Positions 35,309 through 44,176 of a stretch of 64,000 bases of DNA are shown here, piece by piece. The stretch's first letter is position 1; each line of letters opens with the position of its first letter. The notes beneath the pieces were generated by a model that worked only from the letters and a program-made list of their open reading frames with translations, was not told the DNA's origin and did no database searches. Source of the DNA: Neptuniibacter halophilus (GTDB lineage: Bacteria > Pseudomonadota > Gammaproteobacteria > Pseudomonadales > Balneatricaceae); contig NZ_AP027292.1 in NCBI RefSeq assembly GCF_030295765.1, positions 1,984,001-2,048,000 of the forward strand. The letters run 5' to 3'. A program made the position numbers and the translations under genes.

Positions 35309-36465
35309 CCCTGCAACTGGCGGTGATGATCGATATATTGCTGCAGCGAGTTTCGGATCGAAAACTTGTGCAGGTATTCGTCGCTGATTGCCGGGTATTC
35401 CTCCAGCGCCGCGCGGATATTGGCGGCAAGGCCGTCGACATCGTCCGTGGGTGACAGGAAGCGGCTGAACTCTCCGGTGAGAATCTCGGAAGGTCCGGTC
35501 GGACAGTTGGTGCTGACTACCGGCGTACCGACGATCAGGGATTCGATCAGAACCGTGGGCAGCCCTTCACTGTCGGAGGACATGGCAAACAGCTCGGCCC
35601 CTTTGACCCAGGCGTAAGGGTTGCTCTGGAAACCCGGTAGAATCACTTTGTCTTTGATGCCCAGATCGTCAATCAACGCCAGCATCTGTTCATACCAGCG
35701 TTTGTCTGACTCGGTATAGGTGCCACCGATCAGGACCAGTTTCTGTTCGATATTGGCTTTGGCGTAGGCCTTCAGCAGCAGGTCCTGACGCTTGCGATTT
35801 TCAAACTTAGCCGCGTAGATGATATACGGAGAATCGGGTTTCAGGGCCGGATCGATCGGTTCGGCAGCTTTGCTGCGTAACAGATCGAAATCAAACGGAT
35901 TGTAAATGGTGCGGATCGATTTCGGTTTAATACCGACCTGATTGACCAGTTCATCCTGCAGGGCATCGGATACGGTAACAATATTTCTGCCACTGTAGAT
36001 GCTGCGGAACTTTCGGGTCCACCGCCACTGCCGTATCCAGCGTTTCAGCCCGGTTTTATTACCGACTTTGTTTTCGATGTACTTGACCATCGAGTTGCGG
36101 TAGCGGATATAGACGTTTTCCAGTGCGGCCATCCCGCTGAGGCGATCCATATCTTCTGCATTGGAGGTGAAGAAGTCGAACTTCTGGCCATCGTTCTCGA
36201 TCTGTGTGACCTTATCCCGCAGCGCCTGCGCCAGTAGTTTTTTATTCTGCCAGCGGTTTTCGGCCAGTTCTCCGTCTTCAGACAGGTAGTGTATCTGGTA
36301 GCGGTCGGAGGCGGCCTGATGTTGCTGCTCATTTTTGACCAGAATGATATGAACATCGTGTCCCATATCGGCCAGGCCCCCGGCAAAATTCAATACCACG
36401 CGCTCGGCGCCGCCGCCGATCAGGGAGTCGATCAACAATCCAATACGTAACATAGATTCACTCAT
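35305..36465 (-). CDS. GT4 glycosyltransferase
   Basis: A 386-residue GT-B glycosyltransferase. The acceptor domain begins LLIDSLIGGGAERVVLNFA. The donor domain has IIYAAKFENRKRQDLLLKA, and the donor loop with Glu is FAMSSDSEGLPTVLIESL followed by GTPVVSTNCPTGPSEIL. It belongs to the LPS core set by position but donor and acceptor are unknown. It is the last gene of a leftward run (waaE-like, waaL-like, GT9, this gene). Start is the ATG at 36465; an internal ATG four codons later is equally possible. Confidence 0.84.
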   Translation of the reverse strand: MSESMLRIGLLIDSLIGGGAERVVLNFAGGLADMGHDVHIILVKNEQQHQAASDRYQIHYLSEDGELAENRWQNKKLLAQALRDKVTQIENDGQKFDFFTSNAEDMDRLSGMAALENVYIRYRNSMVKYIENKVGNKTGLKRWIRQWRWTRKFRSIYSGRNIVTVSDALQDELVNQVGIKPKSIRTIYNPFDFDLLRSKAAEPIDPALKPDSPYIIYAAKFENRKRQDLLLKAYAKANIEQKLVLIGGTYTESDKRWYEQMLALIDDLGIKDKVILPGFQSNPYAWVKGAELFAMSSDSEGLPTVLIESLIVGTPVVSTNCPTGPSEILTGEFSRFLSPTDDVDGLAANIRAALEEYPAISDEYLHKFSIRNSLQQYIDHHRQLQG

Positions 36466-36469
36466 TTGA

Positions 36470-37471
36470 TTAAGCCAACTGTTGCATAGCGTCGAGCACT
36501 TCGGCGCTGGTCAGGTCGGTGAGGGGTTCTTTATGCATAATACGATGCTGGCCCCAGGGGCGCCATTGATCTGCGCCGGGGTATCCAAACAGGGCAACAA
36601 CCGGTACACCCAGCCCGCTGGCAACATGCATGGCACCGCCATCACTGCAGACCATAATCTGCGCCAGAGAGAGCGCGCCCACCAGTTGCCGCAGGTTTTC
36701 GGTGCGGAAGGGAATAATATTGTCTACTTGGTCAGTGAGTTGCAGTAACTGCTCAAGCTTCTCATCATCGCCGGGATGCTGCGGGTCGTGTTGTGAGCCG
36801 GGACTCCAGAGCAGCATGACGGGTCTGTCAGAACCCGCCCGGTAGGCATTGATCAGTTCGGCAAATTTTTCCGCAGGCCATTGGTTACAGGCTTTACGGG
36901 CGCTGATATGAAAAGCCGCGATCCCCTGTTCCAGTTGGGTTGCGCCACTGTTCGCCAGTTGCTGTCGGGCATATTGCTGTTCTTCCGGGGTGGCCGCCAG
37001 GCTGAGAGCGGGAATGGCTTTATCCTTAAAACCGGCGATGCGGCAGATCTTTTCTACCTGATGCAGACCTTCTAATGAGTCTGGTGTAACGGCGTCTTTG
37101 ATCCCCAGGCTGCCATCATCAACACCGATAATCCGGGCCGCACCGGCCTGACGGGCCAGTTTCAGACCATGACGGTCAGGTGAGGGTGTCGCCAGAATGG
37201 CAAGATCGATCTGTTTACGTCTGAGCCGACGCAGTAACCGGAAGCGCTCAAGGTAGATCGAAAAACGACTGCGGGTGCCACGGTGCTTGGCTTTAACGTA
37301 GAAGCACAGGTCATCAATATCCGGACAATTTTCCAGAATCGGCGCGTTATAACTGCAGGCCAGCAGGGTGATTTCGGCATCCGGATAACGCTGACGCAGC
37401 AGGGTGAGCATGGGAGTTGTGCATACCAGATCGCCGATATTGTCTCTGCGTACAACCAGAATCTGTTTCAC
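36470..37471 (-). CDS. GT9 heptosyltransferase-family protein
   Basis: A 333-residue GT9 enzyme. The N-terminus KQILVVRRDNIGDLVCTTPM has the canonical GDLV motif, and the C-terminus has CSDGGAMHVASGLGVPVVAL and FGYPGADQWRPWG. It is the third extra GT9 protein in the locus, distinct in sequence from the WaaQ-like and the 34.2 kb proteins. It starts with GTG that overlaps the stop of the ligase gene (GTGA). The sugar is not determined. Confidence 0.84.
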   Translation of the reverse strand: MKQILVVRRDNIGDLVCTTPMLTLLRQRYPDAEITLLACSYNAPILENCPDIDDLCFYVKAKHRGTRSRFSIYLERFRLLRRLRRKQIDLAILATPSPDRHGLKLARQAGAARIIGVDDGSLGIKDAVTPDSLEGLHQVEKICRIAGFKDKAIPALSLAATPEEQQYARQQLANSGATQLEQGIAAFHISARKACNQWPAEKFAELINAYRAGSDRPVMLLWSPGSQHDPQHPGDDEKLEQLLQLTDQVDNIIPFRTENLRQLVGALSLAQIMVCSDGGAMHVASGLGVPVVALFGYPGADQWRPWGQHRIMHKEPLTDLTSAEVLDAMQQLA

Positions 37472-38682
37472 TTGATGGCCTCGGTTTCAGTTTTTTTTGC
37501 AGGTCGAACCGCGGATGCCAGAATCAGCCCCATCAGCGCCCAGAAGATAATAATGTTATTCCGGATAAAAAAATCATCCGTCATACTTTTCAGGAAAAAT
37601 ACCAGTGTCAGGCTGATACCAAGCAGGCCCAGGTGCCGGTTTTCCGGCTGCTTGCAGAGTAATACCATACGGTAAATCAGCCAGCCGTACAGTGCCATAA
37701 ATAACAACAGCCCCGGCCAGCCTAACTGCAGATAGCGGTTTAAAAGGACGTTGTGGGCGTGAAGACGGTAATTGCTGTTGAAGTTTTCTGGCATCTCATC
37801 AGATAGCGCCTGACCCGGAATCGAATAACCATAACCAAAACCACGATGAGGAGCGCGGTCATATTGGCTGAGATAGAACGGCCAGAGCGTGTTAGCGCGT
37901 GGGTCTTTTTTCAGCGCGGTGACTTCGCTAATGTTGCCGCTCTGCTTCATATTCAGTGCAGTTAGGGTGGAAACAGCAAGGAGTATGGGAATCAGGATGA
38001 GTACCAGGCCTCTTTGTTTGCGGCATTTAACAACATCGAAGAGGACTACCAGACTGAAAAACGCCGCAACAAAACCGACACAGATAATAGCCATTCGGTT
38101 CTGGATCAGAGAAAGGCTGTAACCGCTCACAGCCAGCCCTGTTAAGGCAAGTAACAGTATCCAGAGTCTTCGGTTGCTGATACAGATCGAGCAGAAGACA
38201 CAGACGGCTAAAGTGATCAGGGTCGAAGTATCGCCCACCATCAGGTAATAGTCGCTTCCCCCTTTTATCAGACCCAGCTTGAAATTAATGGACAGAAATA
38301 ACAGGGCGGTATAGCCAATTCCCAGACCGATGATCGTGTAGTTCTGCAGGGTTGATTGCTGACAACACAGATAAAAAATGCCAAAAGCAAACAGGGGATA
38401 AAGCAGCTCTTTTTTGATGGCGCTGAGGGTGAGATCCGGGGCAACGCTCCAGTTTACCGACAATGCGGCAAGGCCGATCAGGGCTGCCCACAATATGAGA
38501 CCCGAGCGGATTGCGATCAGCTTTCGGAACTCGGGTGAGGACAGTAACAGCAGTGCCGCTAACGCAGACAGCATCACGCCCTGTGCATCTCTCAGTTGGA
38601 CTGATATAGAGAAAGCAATCAGGAGTATGCCTGATAAAAGGGTCAGCATTGATCTGATCGGGTTAGGCAATGAAATCGGCAC
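37468..38682 (-). CDS. O-antigen ligase-like membrane protein, WaaL/Wzy_C family
   Basis: A polytopic membrane protein of about 404 residues with around ten hydrophobic segments and one large periplasmic loop (about residues 255-320). That loop contains FGYGYSIPGQ and HAHNVLLNRYLQLGWPGLLL, the conserved Wzy_C block with His and Arg. Family members join O-antigen or other glycans to the lipid A core, or polymerise sugar chains. Setting between core transferases favours a ligase. I chose the GTG at 38682, just after the stop of the waaE-like gene; longer and shorter starts are possible. Sequence looks somewhat more AT-rich than its neighbours, as is common for these genes. Confidence 0.8.
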   Translation of the reverse strand: MPISLPNPIRSMLTLLSGILLIAFSISVQLRDAQGVMLSALAALLLLSSPEFRKLIAIRSGLILWAALIGLAALSVNWSVAPDLTLSAIKKELLYPLFAFGIFYLCCQQSTLQNYTIIGLGIGYTALLFLSINFKLGLIKGGSDYYLMVGDTSTLITLAVCVFCSICISNRRLWILLLALTGLAVSGYSLSLIQNRMAIICVGFVAAFFSLVVLFDVVKCRKQRGLVLILIPILLAVSTLTALNMKQSGNISEVTALKKDPRANTLWPFYLSQYDRAPHRGFGYGYSIPGQALSDEMPENFNSNYRLHAHNVLLNRYLQLGWPGLLLFMALYGWLIYRMVLLCKQPENRHLGLLGISLTLVFFLKSMTDDFFIRNNIIIFWALMGLILASAVRPAKKTETEAIK

Positions 38683-38686
38683 GGGA

Positions 38687-39448
38687 CTACTTATTCTCGT
38701 TAACTTTGATTTTTTCGATCGTTTTAGCGTATTTGGAAAATGAGTTGAGACAGCCAATCAGGATGTGGACCAGACCGGGGAGCCCGTCGCGAAACCCCTG
38801 ACGGATTAAATAGAATTTAATAAACCGCAGCAAAGGGCTGAGCAGCAGTTTAGCCACGCCAATCTTTTTTCCTTTCTGAAAAAGTTGCTCCGCCTGAAGC
38901 GAGGTGTAGCGGTTCTGCTTATTCAGGTACTGCTCAAGCGTTTCCTGAGAAAAGTGCAGTATATCTCCGCTGAGTGTTGCCGGTTCAGCCTGACTGACCA
39001 CCTTTTCATGAACCGGGTCATCACTCCAGGCTGCGTGCGCCCGGTGGAATAAACGCAGGCTGATATCCGGATAGCCTTCACCATGGTAAAGCCAGCGGCC
39101 CATAAACCGGTTTCGCCGGGGCATCTGGCAGGCATGGCTGGCAGGGTTGCGCATAAAGTGCTCGATACTCTGCTGCAGCTCCGGGCTGATCCGCTCATCG
39201 GCGTCGAGGCAGAGTACCCAGTGGTGCCGGGCCTGTTCAACCGCAAACTGCTTTTGTTTGCCAAAGCCCAGCCATTGCTGCACAACCACTCTGCAGCCCA
39301 GCGATTCGCTGATCGCTACCGTGTCATCCGTACTGCCGGAATCAACCACGACCACTTCATCGCAAAAACTGAGTGAGGCGATACAATCCGCAATATTAGA
39401 TGCTTCATTAAGCGTGATGATAACGGCAGAGAGTGGCTCTTTATTCAC
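38687..39448 (-). CDS. GT2 LPS core glycosyltransferase, WaaE/KdtX-like
   Basis: A 253-residue GT2 enzyme. It begins SAVIITLNEASNIADCIASL, has VVVDSGSTDDT and the DxD-type site LCLDADERI, then MPRRNRFMGRWLYHGEGYPD and the C-terminal amphipathic region RFIKFYLIRQGFRDGLPG. This pattern is that of WaaE/KdtX proteins, which add a glucose-type branch to inner-core heptose in Klebsiella and Serratia. The function here is inferred by family. It is divergent from another GT2 gene and lies upstream of the ligase gene. Confidence 0.86.
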   Translation of the reverse strand: MNKEPLSAVIITLNEASNIADCIASLSFCDEVVVVDSGSTDDTVAISESLGCRVVVQQWLGFGKQKQFAVEQARHHWVLCLDADERISPELQQSIEHFMRNPASHACQMPRRNRFMGRWLYHGEGYPDISLRLFHRAHAAWSDDPVHEKVVSQAEPATLSGDILHFSQETLEQYLNKQNRYTSLQAEQLFQKGKKIGVAKLLLSPLLRFIKFYLIRQGFRDGLPGLVHILIGCLNSFSKYAKTIEKIKVNENK

Positions 39449-39549
39449 ACTGGAATCCTGTTGCTAGAGCCCTGAGCCCTGAATGACACTGAAACTGGAG
39501 GGGATTATACCTGAGTCCGTTTGCGCGACAAAGGCTGCCCATTCAGCTA

Positions 39550-39578
39550 CCGACATATCCCTGAGCGGCTGTTAGAAT
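39550..39578 (+). promoter_or_regulatory. Promoter for GT2-waaA
   Basis: CCGACA (39550-39555), a 17-base spacer and TAGAAT (39573-39578), which is also extended by TGT. It lies about 40 bases before the GT2 start in the divergent region. Confidence 0.5.
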
Positions 39579-39618
39579 AGGCCGATAATCCTGATATCTG
39601 TTTTTCGTGATCCCAACT

Positions 39619-40365
39619 ATGCAAATTTCTATCTGCGTCCTCACTTTTAATAGCGATAAAACTCTCAAGCCGCTACTGGACCAATTGTTAAAGCTGAATG
39701 CTGAGATGGTGGTGGTTGATTCCGGCAGTAGTGACCGTACGCTGGATATAATCCACAAGGCGTCTGAACAGGGCAATGTGCGCCGAATTGACCGTCCGTA
39801 TCAGTGTCATTCTGATCAGATGAATTATGCGATAGATCAGGCCAGTCACGACTGGGTCCTCTGTATGGACAGTGATGAGATTCCTGATGATCAGTTTATT
39901 CTGGAATTACAGGGCTTGCTGAAAAGTTTTGACCCGGAACAGACAGGTCAGGCAGGGCGGATCAAGCGAAACTGGTATGTGTTGGGGCGTAAGGTACATG
40001 CCATGTATCCATGCTCCAGTCCGGATTATGTGGTGCGTTTCTTCAACCGGAAGCAGTGTCGCTTCAATGACAGTGTGGTGGACGATAAGGTCATCGGTTT
40101 TGATCAGGATTTTATCCTTGCCGGTGAAGTTGATCACCACACTTTTGAAACTCAGGAAGCGATGGACCGGAAACTGGATGCCTATGTGCGCCGTTTGAAA
40201 TCAGGCTCTGCGCCAAGAAAAAATTCGACGCCGCGCGCGATTGCCAGTGCGATTGCGGCCTTCTGGAAGTGGTATTTTGTGAAGCAAGCGTATCTGGATG
40301 GCATCGTAGGGATAAAAACGGCGCGCTATGCAGCTCAATACTCCTACCGTAAGTATAAGGTTTAA
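39619..40365 (+). CDS. GT2 glycosyltransferase
   Basis: A 248-residue GT2 protein similar in design to the divergent waaE-like protein. It begins QISICVLTFNSDKTLKPLLD, then VVVDSGSSDRTLDI and LCMDSDEIPDDQF, the metal site. The C-terminal region has FWKWYFVKQAYLDGIVG. The donor is unknown. A GTG four codons upstream (39607) could also start it; neither has a strong ribosome site. It lies five bases before waaA, so they probably share a promoter. Confidence 0.83.
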   Translation: MQISICVLTFNSDKTLKPLLDQLLKLNAEMVVVDSGSSDRTLDIIHKASEQGNVRRIDRPYQCHSDQMNYAIDQASHDWVLCMDSDEIPDDQFILELQGLLKSFDPEQTGQAGRIKRNWYVLGRKVHAMYPCSSPDYVVRFFNRKQCRFNDSVVDDKVIGFDQDFILAGEVDHHTFETQEAMDRKLDAYVRRLKSGSAPRKNSTPRAIASAIAAFWKWYFVKQAYLDGIVGIKTARYAAQYSYRKYKV

Positions 40366-40370
40366 ACCTG

Positions 40371-41648
40371 ATGCCACGTTGGTTATACACCGCTCTGTTC
40401 TACCTTGCCCTGCCGGTTATTCTGTTGCGGCTGTGGTTGCGCGGGCGGAAAGCGCCGGCTTACCGGGAGCGTTGGCAGGAGCGGCTCGGTGTTTATCAGT
40501 CAGATCCTTTGACGAATGCTCAGCCGCTGTGGATTCATGCGGTTTCTGTGGGCGAAACGCTGGCGATTGTACCGCTGGTTAAGCTGATTCAGGCGCGTTA
40601 TCCGCAGTTGCCGATTGTGATGACCACGATGACGCCTACCGGTGCGGAGCGAGTCAGGGCCAGCTTCGGTGATAGCGTTCAGCACTATTATTGTCCTTAC
40701 GATCTGCCCTGTGCGCTGAAGCGTTTTCTCAATCATGTGAAGCCGCAGGCCTGCGTCATTGTTGAAACTGAGTTATGGCCTAATCTGGTCGATCAGTGTT
40801 ATCGCAGCAGGGTGCCGGTGCTGGTGGCCAACGCGCGACTGTCGGCACGATCGGCCAGAGGCTATGCCCGTTTTGCCAAAATGGCGGCGGCCATGCTGCA
40901 GCAGGTGGAGCTGATCGCTGCGCAAAATGCGACCGACGGACAGCGCTTTGTTGAGCTGGGGCTGGCGCCGGAACATCTGCAGGTGACCGGTTCGATTAAA
41001 TTCGACATCAGCGTCCCGGAAGGCTCTGAGCGTCTGGCGTATGGGTTGCGCGAGCTCTGGGGGGCGCAGCGCCCGGTGCTGATCGGTGCCAGCACCCATG
41101 AGGGTGAAGAGCAGGCGCTGGTGGAGCTCTATAAGGGGTTGCTGAGTGATCATCCTGAGCTGCTTCTGGTTCTGGTGCCCAGACACCCGGAGCGGTTTGG
41201 CCCGGTGGCTGAACTGGTTAAAGCGGCGGGGCTGAAAATGGCCCGTCGCAGTCTGGGGCAGCAGCCAGCTTCGACCACTCAGGTATATCTGGGAGATACC
41301 ATGGGCGAGTTAATGAAGCTGCTGGCGGCAGCGGATATCGCCTTTGTTGGCGGGAGTCTGATTGAGCGGGGAGGGCATAACCCGCTCGAGCCGGCTGTGC
41401 TGAAAAAGCCGGTGCTGATGGGGCCACACTTTTTTAATTTTCAGCAGATCTGTGAGCAGTTAGCGCAAGCCGGTGGCCTGAGCGTGGTAGCCGATGAAAA
41501 AGCGCTTTATCAACGCTGCGCAGAGTTGCTGGCCGATGCTTCGACAGCCCGGGCACAGGGTGAGAAAGGCTATGACTTTGTGATGCAGAACCAGGGCGCA
41601 TTAGAGAGACTTTACGCCCTGGTTGAAGCGGTGTGTATCCGGCGTTGA
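40371..41648 (+). CDS. waaA: 3-deoxy-D-manno-octulosonic acid transferase
   Basis: WaaA (KdtA) transfers Kdo from CMP-Kdo to the lipid A precursor at the inner membrane. The 425-residue GT30 protein has an N-terminal anchor (residues 5-25), then WIHAVSVGETLAIVPLVKLI with the catalytic Glu, MTTMTPTGAERV, CVIVETELWPNLV and NARLSARSARGYA. The CMP-Kdo region has SIKFDISVP, GASTHEGEEQALVELY and FVGGSLIERGGHNPLEPAVL. It follows a GT2 gene and converges on gmhA one base after its stop. Confidence 0.97.
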   Translation: MPRWLYTALFYLALPVILLRLWLRGRKAPAYRERWQERLGVYQSDPLTNAQPLWIHAVSVGETLAIVPLVKLIQARYPQLPIVMTTMTPTGAERVRASFGDSVQHYYCPYDLPCALKRFLNHVKPQACVIVETELWPNLVDQCYRSRVPVLVANARLSARSARGYARFAKMAAAMLQQVELIAAQNATDGQRFVELGLAPEHLQVTGSIKFDISVPEGSERLAYGLRELWGAQRPVLIGASTHEGEEQALVELYKGLLSDHPELLLVLVPRHPERFGPVAELVKAAGLKMARRSLGQQPASTTQVYLGDTMGELMKLLAAADIAFVGGSLIERGGHNPLEPAVLKKPVLMGPHFFNFQQICEQLAQAGGLSVVADEKALYQRCAELLADASTARAQGEKGYDFVMQNQGALERLYALVEAVCIRR

Positions 41649-41649
41649 A

Positions 41650-42216
41650 TCAGCCTTCGCCGGACAGGCGGCGGTCCATCTCTTCGCACAGCCAGTGGCC
41701 GACAAAAATATGCGCTTCCTGAATGCGCGCAGTTTCGTCTGAAGGTACCCGGATCAGATGATCCGCAATGTCATTCAGTTTGCCGCCGTGGGAACCGGTC
41801 CAGGCCCAGGTGGTGCAGCCGATCTGTTTGGCTGCTTCGATCGCGTCAATCACGTTGGCGCTGTTGCCTGAGGTTGAGATACCGATCACCAGATCTTCTG
41901 CTTTAGCCAGTGCCAGCATCTGTCGGGTGAATACTGAGTCATAGCTGTAATCGTTACTGTGGGCGGTGAGAATTGAGCTGTCTACCGTCAGCGCAATGGC
42001 AGCCAGCGGGCGGCGTTCTGCTTTGTAGCGAACAACAAACTCAGCGGCCAGATGCTGGCTGTCGGCGGCGCTGCCACCGTTACCCATAAAGATCAGTTTG
42101 CCGCCGTTGTTGAAGCATTGTTCAATCTGATCGGCCAGCAACTGACTTCCCGCTTCAAGGCTGTTCAGTTGGTTAAAGGTATCAAAATGGCGTTGCAGGG
42201 CATTAGCAAAAGACAT
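41650..42216 (-). CDS. gmhA: Sedoheptulose 7-phosphate isomerase
   Basis: A 188-residue SIS-domain enzyme that makes D-glycero-manno-heptose 7-phosphate, the substrate of HldE. Motifs are FMGNGGSAADSQHLAAEFVV, DYSYDSVFTRQML, ISTSGNSANVIDAI and IQEAHIFVGHWLCE, with His and Glu of the active site. DiaA, a paralogue involved in replication initiation, is similar, but the intact active-site residues and LPS context favour GmhA. cyaY lies four bases upstream on the same strand. Confidence 0.88.
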   Translation of the reverse strand: MSFANALQRHFDTFNQLNSLEAGSQLLADQIEQCFNNGGKLIFMGNGGSAADSQHLAAEFVVRYKAERRPLAAIALTVDSSILTAHSNDYSYDSVFTRQMLALAKAEDLVIGISTSGNSANVIDAIEAAKQIGCTTWAWTGSHGGKLNDIADHLIRVPSDETARIQEAHIFVGHWLCEEMDRRLSGEG

Positions 42217-42220
42217 GCGC

Positions 42221-42553
42221 TCAGGCTCCTGTCAGATCAAATTCTAGGGATTCGCCTGCCTGATCGGCAAAGGCTTTCTTCAGGAACGGGCCGAGGGGCT
42301 GGCCATCGCTGTCCAGCACCCAGCCTGCCTGATCAGTATCGTAATCAAAGTGGAAACCGCCACTCTTGGTAGCCAGCCATAGCTGTTTAACCGGGGCCTG
42401 ACGGGTAAAGATCAGCTGTGAGCGATTCTCGCAGATAATGGTCAGGATGCCGCCACCCAGCTGGACGTCAATATCGGTTTCGGCATCGTCCAGAATCTCC
42501 TCGATTTGCTCCAGAGTCTGGTCTACCCGATCGTTAAATTCGCTCTCAGTCAT
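42221..42553 (-). CDS. cyaY: Iron-sulfur assembly protein CyaY (bacterial frataxin)
   Basis: A 110-residue frataxin-fold protein. It begins with the acidic helix region (ESEFNDRVDQTLEQIEEIL, then DDAETDIDVQLGGGILTI), followed by NRSQLIFTRQAPVKQLWLAT and GGFHFDYDTDQAGWV. CyaY binds iron and the IscS desulfurase and modulates cluster assembly. Length matches E. coli (106). It is divergent from lptM-lysA, as in Pseudomonas, and four bases upstream of gmhA. Confidence 0.93.
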   Translation of the reverse strand: MTESEFNDRVDQTLEQIEEILDDAETDIDVQLGGGILTIICENRSQLIFTRQAPVKQLWLATKSGGFHFDYDTDQAGWVLDSDGQPLGPFLKKAFADQAGESLEFDLTGA

Positions 42554-42718
42554 CTATCTCTCCGACCCTGCGGGTCATAAAAAACCATTCAGGCCGCAGA
42601 GTATAGCAAGCAAACGGAAAAAGCCGAAGAATGCTTATCATTCCCTCTTCTGCGGGTCGAGCTGGTGTTGTCGGGCGGGTTTCTGAAAAACGTTTTTAAG
42701 AATTGCTCCGGATACAGG

Positions 42719-42724
42719 TATAAT
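42719..42724 (+). promoter_or_regulatory. Candidate -10 element for lptM-lysA-dapF
   Basis: A perfect TATAAT lies 36 bases before the lptM GTG; the best -35 (TTTAAG, 18 bases upstream) is weak. Confidence 0.45.
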
Positions 42725-42759
42725 CCGTGGATTCAACCGTTTTGCGGGGATTATTTGCT

Positions 42760-42888
42760 GTGAAAACACAGACTAAGCGTATTGGAATTTTAATGCTGTT
42801 CAGCCTGGTTATGTTGGCCGGTTGTGGACAGAAAGGACCGCTCTACCTTCCGGATGGTGAAGAGCAGCAAAACACGCAGCAGAAGTAA
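42760..42888 (+). CDS. lptM: Small outer-membrane lipoprotein LptM (YifL/LppL)
   Basis: A 42-residue lipoprotein. The GTG start is followed by a short basic-hydrophobic signal and the lipobox LAGC (Cys22), then the family block GQKGPLYLPDGEE and a Gln-rich tail. In E. coli the homologue binds the LPS translocon LptD-LptE and aids its oxidative maturation. GGGGA lies about 11 bases upstream. It precedes lysA by 21 bases, the arrangement of lppL-lysA in pseudomonads. Its short length explains why automated calls may miss it. Confidence 0.88.
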   Translation: MKTQTKRIGILMLFSLVMLAGCGQKGPLYLPDGEEQQNTQQK

Positions 42889-42909
42889 GCAGAATTTAAG
42901 AGATCACTG

Positions 42910-44166
42910 ATGGATACATTTGAATACAGAAACGGCCAGTTATGCTGCGAAGAAGTTGCTCTGGCAAAAATCGCAGAAGAGTTTGGCACCCCGACCTATG
43001 TTTATTCCCGGGATGCGCTGGAGCGTGCTTATCTGGCCTATGCTGAAGCGCTGGAAGGCACCAGTTCTCTGGTTTGTTTTGCCGTGAAAGCCAACTCCAA
43101 TCTGGCTGTGCTGAATGTGCTGGCGCGCCTGGGTGCGGGGTTTGATATTGTTTCTATCGGTGAGCTGGAGCGTGTTCTGCGCGCGGGTGGTGACGCAGAT
43201 AAAGTGGTGTTTTCCGGTGTGGGTAAACAGCCCCATGAGATTAGCCGCGCGCTGGAAGCGGGCATCCGTTGCTTCAATATTGAATCGGAAGCGGAGCTGG
43301 AGCGGATTAATCAGGTAGCGGCAGAAGAAGGCAAAGTCGCTGCGATCTCCTTCCGTGTTAATCCGGACGTGGATGCAGGTACCCACCCTTACATCTCCAC
43401 CGGCCTGAAAGAGAACAAATTTGGTATCGCCATTGATGAGGCGCTGCGTATCTACGGTCGTGCGGCCGAAATGGCCAATGTCAGCGTGGTCGGGATGGAT
43501 TGCCATATCGGCAGCCAACTGACCGAAGTGGCGCCATTCCTTGATGCACTGGATCGCCTGTTGGTGCTGGTGGATCAACTGGCTGAGCAGGGCATTCATA
43601 TCAAGCATCTGGATCTGGGTGGCGGACTGGGTGTGTGCTACACCGATGAAACGCCGCCGACACCGCAGGCATACATCGCTGAAGTGCTGAAAAAGCTCGA
43701 AGGCCGTGATCTGGAGCTGATCTTTGAACCGGGCCGTTCTATTGCCGCGAATGCGGGTGTGATGCTGACCCGGGTTGAGTTTCTGAAGCGTTCCGGTGAG
43801 AAAAACTTTGCCATTATTGATGGTGCCATGAACGACCTGATCCGGCCATCACTGTACAGCGCCTATCAGGAAATTATTCCGGTGATGCTGCGGGAAACCG
43901 GGTCTGAAGAATCATGGGATCTGGTCGGTCCGGTGTGTGAAACCGGTGATTTTCTGGGCAAAGATCGCTCGTTGAATCTGGAGCCGGGTGATCTGCTGGC
44001 GGTCTGCTCTGCCGGTGCCTATGGCTTTGTTATGGCATCTAACTACAACAGCCGTGGTCGTCCGGCCGAGGTGATGGTAGATGACAATAAGCATTACCTG
44101 ATCCGCAAGCGTGAGACTCTGGCTGATCTGGTGAAAGGCGAGCAGTTGCTGCCGAAAGATCGATAA
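42910..44166 (+). CDS. lysA: Diaminopimelate decarboxylase
   Basis: A 418-residue PLP enzyme, last step of lysine synthesis. The PLP lysine is in [55 protein letters not shown] and [14 protein letters not shown] follow in order, the last with the catalytic Cys of the dimer partner. [20 protein letters not shown] closes the barrel. It is cotranscribed with lptM and dapF, which lies ten bases downstream. Confidence 0.97.
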   Translation: MDTFEYRNGQLCCEEVALAKIAEEFGTPTYVYSRDALERAYLAYAEALEGTSSLVCFAVKANSNLAVLNVLARLGAGFDIVSIGELERVLRAGGDADKVVFSGVGKQPHEISRALEAGIRCFNIESEAELERINQVAAEEGKVAAISFRVNPDVDAGTHPYISTGLKENKFGIAIDEALRIYGRAAEMANVSVVGMDCHIGSQLTEVAPFLDALDRLLVLVDQLAEQGIHIKHLDLGGGLGVCYTDETPPTPQAYIAEVLKKLEGRDLELIFEPGRSIAANAGVMLTRVEFLKRSGEKNFAIIDGAMNDLIRPSLYSAYQEIIPVMLRETGSEESWDLVGPVCETGDFLGKDRSLNLEPGDLLAVCSAGAYGFVMASNYNSRGRPAEVMVDDNKHYLIRKRETLADLVKGEQLLPKDR

Positions 44167-44176
44167 GGATAGGTCC

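Noticed and set aside
39449..39618. Insertion sequence or integron boundary in the LPS locus
   Set aside because: Strand switching suggested rearrangement, but no transposase, terminal repeats or target duplication were seen.
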